Made by a program: the position numbers and the translations under genes. The notes under the pieces were generated by a model, which was not told the DNA's origin, did no database searches, and saw only the letters and a list, made by a program, of their open reading frames with translations. A stretch of 64,000 bases of DNA, taken from the NCBI GenBank assembly GCA_032717465.1, contig CM064696.1, forward strand, positions 54,059,777 through 54,123,776, read 5' to 3'. This stretch comes from Coenobita brevimanus. Taxonomy: Eukaryota > Arthropoda > Malacostraca > Decapoda > Coenobitidae. Below, piece by piece: positions 60,020 to 64,000 of this stretch. Within the stretch, counting starts at the first letter, position 1; every line of letters starts with the position of its first letter.

Positions 60020-60105
60020 ACCGGAGGGTAATTAATGGGAAAGTTTCTGAGAAGTTCGGTTTACCGGAGGGTAATTAATGGGAAAGTTTCTGAGAAGTTC
60101 GGTTG
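60020..60105. repeat. 43-bp perfect tandem duplication
   Basis: ACCGGAGGGTAATTAATGGG through AAGTTCGGTT occurs twice, 43 bases apart, with no differences seen, so the duplication is recent or an assembly artefact. Confidence 0.92.
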
Positions 60106-60141
60106 CTGCGAACACTGCCACAAGTCAATAGCAAGTCTGAT

Positions 60142-60145
<4 letters not shown>

Positions 60146-60201
<56 letters not shown>
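60146..60201. repeat. (TC)n microsatellite
   Basis: Pure TC run. Confidence 0.95.
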
Positions 60202-60203
<2 letters not shown>

Positions 60204-60902
60204 GACAATTATATTAAACTTAAGAAAACCATCTCGTACTGAAAGGGATGGTGACGGATATCCTTAATTTCTCTACCTTACAGACTCTCTCGAAGGCTAA
60301 ATAAATTGTCTGAAGGAAGCAAGAATTTTTATAAGTCATAGCTGGTTAAATCTCAAACAGCCTACTATAGTGCATTTACGGTAACCTTACAAATATCCCT
60401 AACCCCCCTTTAGCTCAGCTGACAGCCAAGTGTCATCAGATTGCTGGGCCGATTTAACTATACCTCTAACTTGGTCTCAAACTCCTATCTCTCAATCCTG
60501 AATGCTGAGCTGCTGCAAGAGATTAGCACTCGAACATGGTGTTAGTCATGAAGAAGTGCTATGGGAACGATGTACAGCCACAGTGCTGTACTGCACTGAG
60601 CTACGTGAAGTAAGTTGCTAAAGGGAGAAAATCTGGGCCAAAGCCTAGAAGAACTCTATAGTAACCAAGGCGACTCATTCTTATATAACAAAAGGCTCAC
60701 TGAATTTCATGGAACCACTAGTCAGTATATATATATATATGTTATAGTACAGTAGTTGCCCAGTTCCATCAGATGAAAACAAACCAACTAGAAGAAGCTA
60801 ATGTCATGCTCACATATATTCTGATCTGGTTCAAGCTGATAAGGGTGAATTACAGATAAAGACGTGTTATCAATCTTTTTTGACGCCCACAACATTCCAC
60901 AG

Positions 60903-60939
<37 letters not shown>

Positions 60940-60975
60940 GTCATCATCATTATATCATCATCATCATCATCATCA
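60903..60975. repeat. (ATC)n microsatellite
   Basis: ATC units with a GTC and an ATTAT interruption. Confidence 0.93.
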
Positions 60976-61163
60976 TACTCATCATGACAACTTTCACTCT
61001 TACTAAAACATTCATTCCCAAAATAACTAGCCATCACAACAGTACTAAATACTGTAATATGTTATCACTACTACACCATCACCAAACCACAGACTACAGC
61101 ACATCACCATTGGTCATAATTATCTATCTATCTATATGTCGATCAACCTACATCTGTCTTCCC

Positions 61164-61168
<5 letters not shown>

Positions 61169-61225
<57 letters not shown>
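61169..61225. repeat. (TC)n microsatellite
   Basis: Pure TC run, preceded by CTATCTATC. Confidence 0.95.
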
Positions 61226-61227
<2 letters not shown>

Positions 61228-61387
61228 AGCTCCACGCGTGCGGTGAATACAGTGACCTTTTTTCCTTTTAATTATCAGCCTTTAAATCATCGCGTGTTTT
61301 TCCCTCCCGTGTGCATCGGAGAGCGGAAGGGTGAGTTCGGATAACGGGTGATAAATGAGTGAAAAGGTGGCGGGGGGAGAGGGTTGA

Positions 61388-61390
<3 letters not shown>

Positions 61391-61463
<73 letters not shown>
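61391..61463. repeat. (GT)n microsatellite
   Basis: About 36 pure GT units. Confidence 0.95.
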
Positions 61464-61465
<2 letters not shown>

Positions 61466-62160
61466 CTACGAAGAACAGAGTATAAGAGGATAGATGTGAC
61501 GCAATAAAACGTACCCTAAAGCAAGGAAACAACAAGTTTACATAGTAGTCAAACTGGGGGATTAAGGTCCGTGTTCTCGTCAGTTAAGGAATCTCCTAAA
61601 CACCCATCCTGAGCAAATTATTTTGATTATTGAAAATTATTTTGATTATTATCCACTCGTGAAGTCCTCAGGGCTCAGTTCTTGTACTTTTTTAATGCAA
61701 ATAAAAGGAACCAAAGACCAAAAGCAAGCAATTACTCCTTCCAAGAAAAATAAAAAAGATTAGAGCCAAATTCAAGATCCGTTCATTTCGAGATGCCAGG
61801 ACACAGCGTTGAAAAGACTGGAGATCATAAGTATTAGGAAACACTGACAGTCGAAGACAGTTCCAGAGTTTATGATACACATCAAGTACCTGAATTTTAA
61901 AACTACTATAGCTCATATACACTAACCTGACAAAGATCCTTTACCCCTTTTAGCTCAGTACAGTCAGATTAGATGGCTGACTTTACTGGTAACCAAGGAG
62001 ATTTATTCCAACCTCATAACTAAGGCTAACAAAATTTCGTAGACAAGCTTGGCTTAGTGCCGTACTCAATTTGTAAGCCTGGTCCAGTTCCGTCAGATGA
62101 TAATAAACCGACTCTTGTAACATCAGTAAACATGCCAACTGCTAAACAACAGAGCACCAT

Positions 62161-62162
<2 letters not shown>

Positions 62163-62199
<37 letters not shown>

Positions 62200-62237
62200 C
62201 TACTACTACTACTGCTGCTGCTACTACTACTACTACG
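62163..62237. repeat. (TC)n plus (CTA)n compound microsatellite
   Basis: TC run followed by CTA/CTG trinucleotides to about 62237. Confidence 0.92.
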
Positions 62238-62344
62238 ACTACTACAGCCAGATTTTTTAATTTAGCTGGGGAAAAAACCCAAGTAGTCAAGGGGGCAATT
62301 AATGATACACTATATTCCACCTAACGGGAGACGATTTTATTAAA

Positions 62345-62640
62345 TTTCGGGTGAGAAACTGACAAGAAGAGTGTACGTCAGTGAGGTGGAGGGGAGGAGG
62401 GTGAGTAAAAGACCAAGGATGAGTTTGAGGAATCGGATGGACAAGTACATAAGAGAGAAAGATGTGAGTTGAGGACAGGGCAGCCTGATGTTGGAAGACA
62501 GAGTGACATATGCAATTCGTTTGTAGCCACTCTTTTCAAGATTAAGGTGTCTGACTATAGACACAAATAGATTGATATACAGACGGACATGCACAAGGAT
62601 AGATAGATAGATAGATAGACAGAAAGATAAAGATAGACAG
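62345..62640 (+). mobile_element. LINE tail fragment (TAGA family)
   Basis: Plus strand reads KLTRRVYVSEVEG then RPRMSLRNRMDKYIREKDVS, the post-RT tail as in 2744-3208, and ends in a GATAGATAGATAGATAGACAG run. Interrupted by stops. Confidence 0.82.
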
Positions 62641-62772
62641 ACAGACGGATATATATACAGATTGATAAACAGATAGAATGTTGAGAGTGGTGGTGAAGCT
62701 GGTTACAGCAGAGGAGGAGTGATAAAAGTAAAGTGATGCAAGATAGGATACGGTGAGGAATGTGGCAGGATG

Positions 62773-62849
<77 letters not shown>
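62773..62849. repeat. (TC)n microsatellite
   Basis: TC run with one CATGC interruption. Confidence 0.95.
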
Positions 62850-62852
<3 letters not shown>

Positions 62853-63125
62853 GCTCAGGCAAGCACAGAGCCAGAGGGACAAGATTAAAGTGGAACCAAC
62901 AGATAAACTCACTCACTCACTCACTCACCTTCATATTCGCTCAGACTCACTCACACCCTTGCTCAACACTCACTCAAGATACTCTCTCTCTCTCTCTTTC
63001 TCTCTCTCTCTGAAGGGGTTAAAGTGATGGGTAATGGGCAAATTCATGGGGGGGGGGTAAGTGTAGGAGCATGGTAGGAATGACATACAACACAGACGCT
63101 GAAACAGAACACTGACAGAAGACAA

Positions 63126-63235
63126 TGGTGTGGTGTGGTGTGGTGTGGTGTGGCGTGGTGTGGTGTGGTGTGGCGTGGCGTGGCGTGGCGTGGTGTGGTG
63201 TGGTGTGGTGTGGTGTGGTGTGATGTGGTGTGGTT
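63126..63235. repeat. (TGGTG)n pentanucleotide satellite
   Basis: About 22 units of TGGTG with TGGCG variants clustered in the middle and one TGATG. Confidence 0.95.
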
Positions 63236-63246
63236 TTGGTCTGGTT

Positions 63247-63440
63247 GTTGTTAAGGGCCTGAAACTCTTAACACCTTTTCCTAAGCGACTTATTTTGCTA
63301 ATCACACCTAACGGTTCTTCTCTGTGTTACACAAATCATCCTAATATCGCCCTACTCTGCATAACTAACGTGTAAAAGGATATTAACCCATCATATCCAC
63401 ACATAAATCGTTAAGGAAGTGGTGTTAGGGAGCTCTTGGT
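63247..63440. repeat. Dispersed repeat E, copy 2
   Basis: Matches 9050-9240 in order: AACACCTTTTCCTAAGCGAC, CCTACTCTGCATAACTAACG, AAGGAAGTGGTGTTAGGGAG. A short third piece is at 61560-61640. Confidence 0.78.
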
Positions 63441-63479
63441 TGTACAGTCCTCTCACCTTAACCTGACCCAATTACCGTC

Positions 63480-63740
63480 CAATTGTAGCTTATTACACGT
63501 AGGTCAGAGGAAGAATACAGTGCTACAGCCCAACAGTCTTTCCACGGCACTTCTTCGTGACTAGCACCATATTCTACTGTTAGCGTCAAAGACAATGTTA
63601 CGGCTCAACATCCTTTCCCTAACACTTCTTCGTGACTAGCATCATATTCTAGTGTTAGCGTCAGAGGAAAATGCTACGGCTCAACATCCTTTCCCTGCAC
63701 TTCTTCGTGACTGGCACCATATTCTAAAGTTAATCTATAG
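63480..63740. repeat. Dispersed repeat D, tandem 3-copy cluster
   Basis: Three near copies of a phrase with CTTCTTCGTGACTAGCACCA and TATTCTA(G/C)TGTTAGCGTCA, about 80 bases apart. Confidence 0.82.
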
Positions 63741-63791
63741 TCAGACAGACAGACAGTAAACCGAGTGAGCTACGAGGGATGAACAAAAACA

Positions 63792-63797
<6 letters not shown>

Positions 63798-63837
<40 letters not shown>
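63798..63837. repeat. (GA)n microsatellite
   Basis: Pure GA run. Confidence 0.95.
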
Positions 63838-63839
<2 letters not shown>

Positions 63840-64000
63840 TGGGTCACTGAGGGGCAAAGGTCACAGCGAAGGGGAGGAAATAGAAAATGAATGACGTTCC
63901 TACATTATACATCTTCAATATAGATATTATTTACTGTTTCTTTATCATAATTTCAGGGGATATTTAACTATAACGCTAATTTTCATTTATTTCTGTTGTT

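Larger units (their letters stand above)
58358..64000. other. No coding exon recognised; repeats
   Basis: The ITPRID start codon and promoter should be upstream of 58357, in this stretch or beyond the window. I found no minus-strand island with an ATG and a phase-1 donor. A plus-strand consensus donor (GGGTGAGTTC at 61328) exists without a supported gene. A block at 61692-61922 reads, on the minus strand, like the end of a LINE RT (PNTYDLQSFQR). Confidence 0.55.

Noticed and set aside
61287..61340. Plus-strand first exon ending at GGGTGAGTTC
   Set aside because: A good donor sequence alone, with no coding frame, acceptor partner or downstream gene on that strand in the window.

Overview
This is a eukaryotic nuclear window, most likely from a decapod crustacean (inferred from the mix of non-LTR retrotransposon remnants, a tRNA-derived SINE and very dense microsatellites; no species can be named). 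It is AT-rich, mostly introns and repeats. Exons stand out as short GC-richer islands with consensus GT/AG borders and matching phases. Coordinates below come from joining those islands by hand.

Three protein-coding genes are supported. (1) 6715-11958, + strand: a four-exon GNAT-fold acyltransferase of the glycine N-acyltransferase-like type, 316 residues. (2) 50461-52655, + strand: a three-exon gene for mitochondrial small-subunit protein mS25 (MRPS25), 170 residues, apparently complete. (3) 58357 down to 21719, - strand: thirteen coding exons of a very large gene (at least 2,903 residues) of the ITPRID/TESPA1/KRAP family of IP3-receptor-interacting proteins. Its first coding exon lies upstream of 58357 and was not found. 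A 4.6-kb exon encodes a long disordered N-terminal region; the IP3R-binding-type segment is on the exons at 41.4 and 40.9 kb; the C-terminal coiled coil is on the exons at 23.0-21.7 kb. mS25 sits on the opposite strand inside the 6.2-kb intron between the first two visible ITPRID exons.

Layout: 1-6.6 kb, intergenic, with three remnants of non-LTR retrotransposons; 6.7-12 kb, acyltransferase gene, introns full of SINE/LINE/dispersed repeats; 12-21.7 kb, gene-poor, with a second SINE copy, a pogo/Tigger-like foldback element and a 20-bp minisatellite; 21.7-58.4 kb, ITPRID gene with nested mS25; 58.4-64 kb, repeats and microsatellites with no coding exon I could support.

Repeats worth noting are two LINE families with different 3' microsatellite tails (TAGA and ATG), a palindromic MITE family ending in TTAACCC/GGGTTAA, a GC-rich hAT-like MITE with a perfect 8-bp target duplication, and one 5'-truncated LINE insertion with an 8-bp target duplication inside another repeat. 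The three genes do not form an obvious pathway; the nested arrangement is positional. I did not find a previously undescribed system; the most unusual object is the giant ITPRID-family gene.
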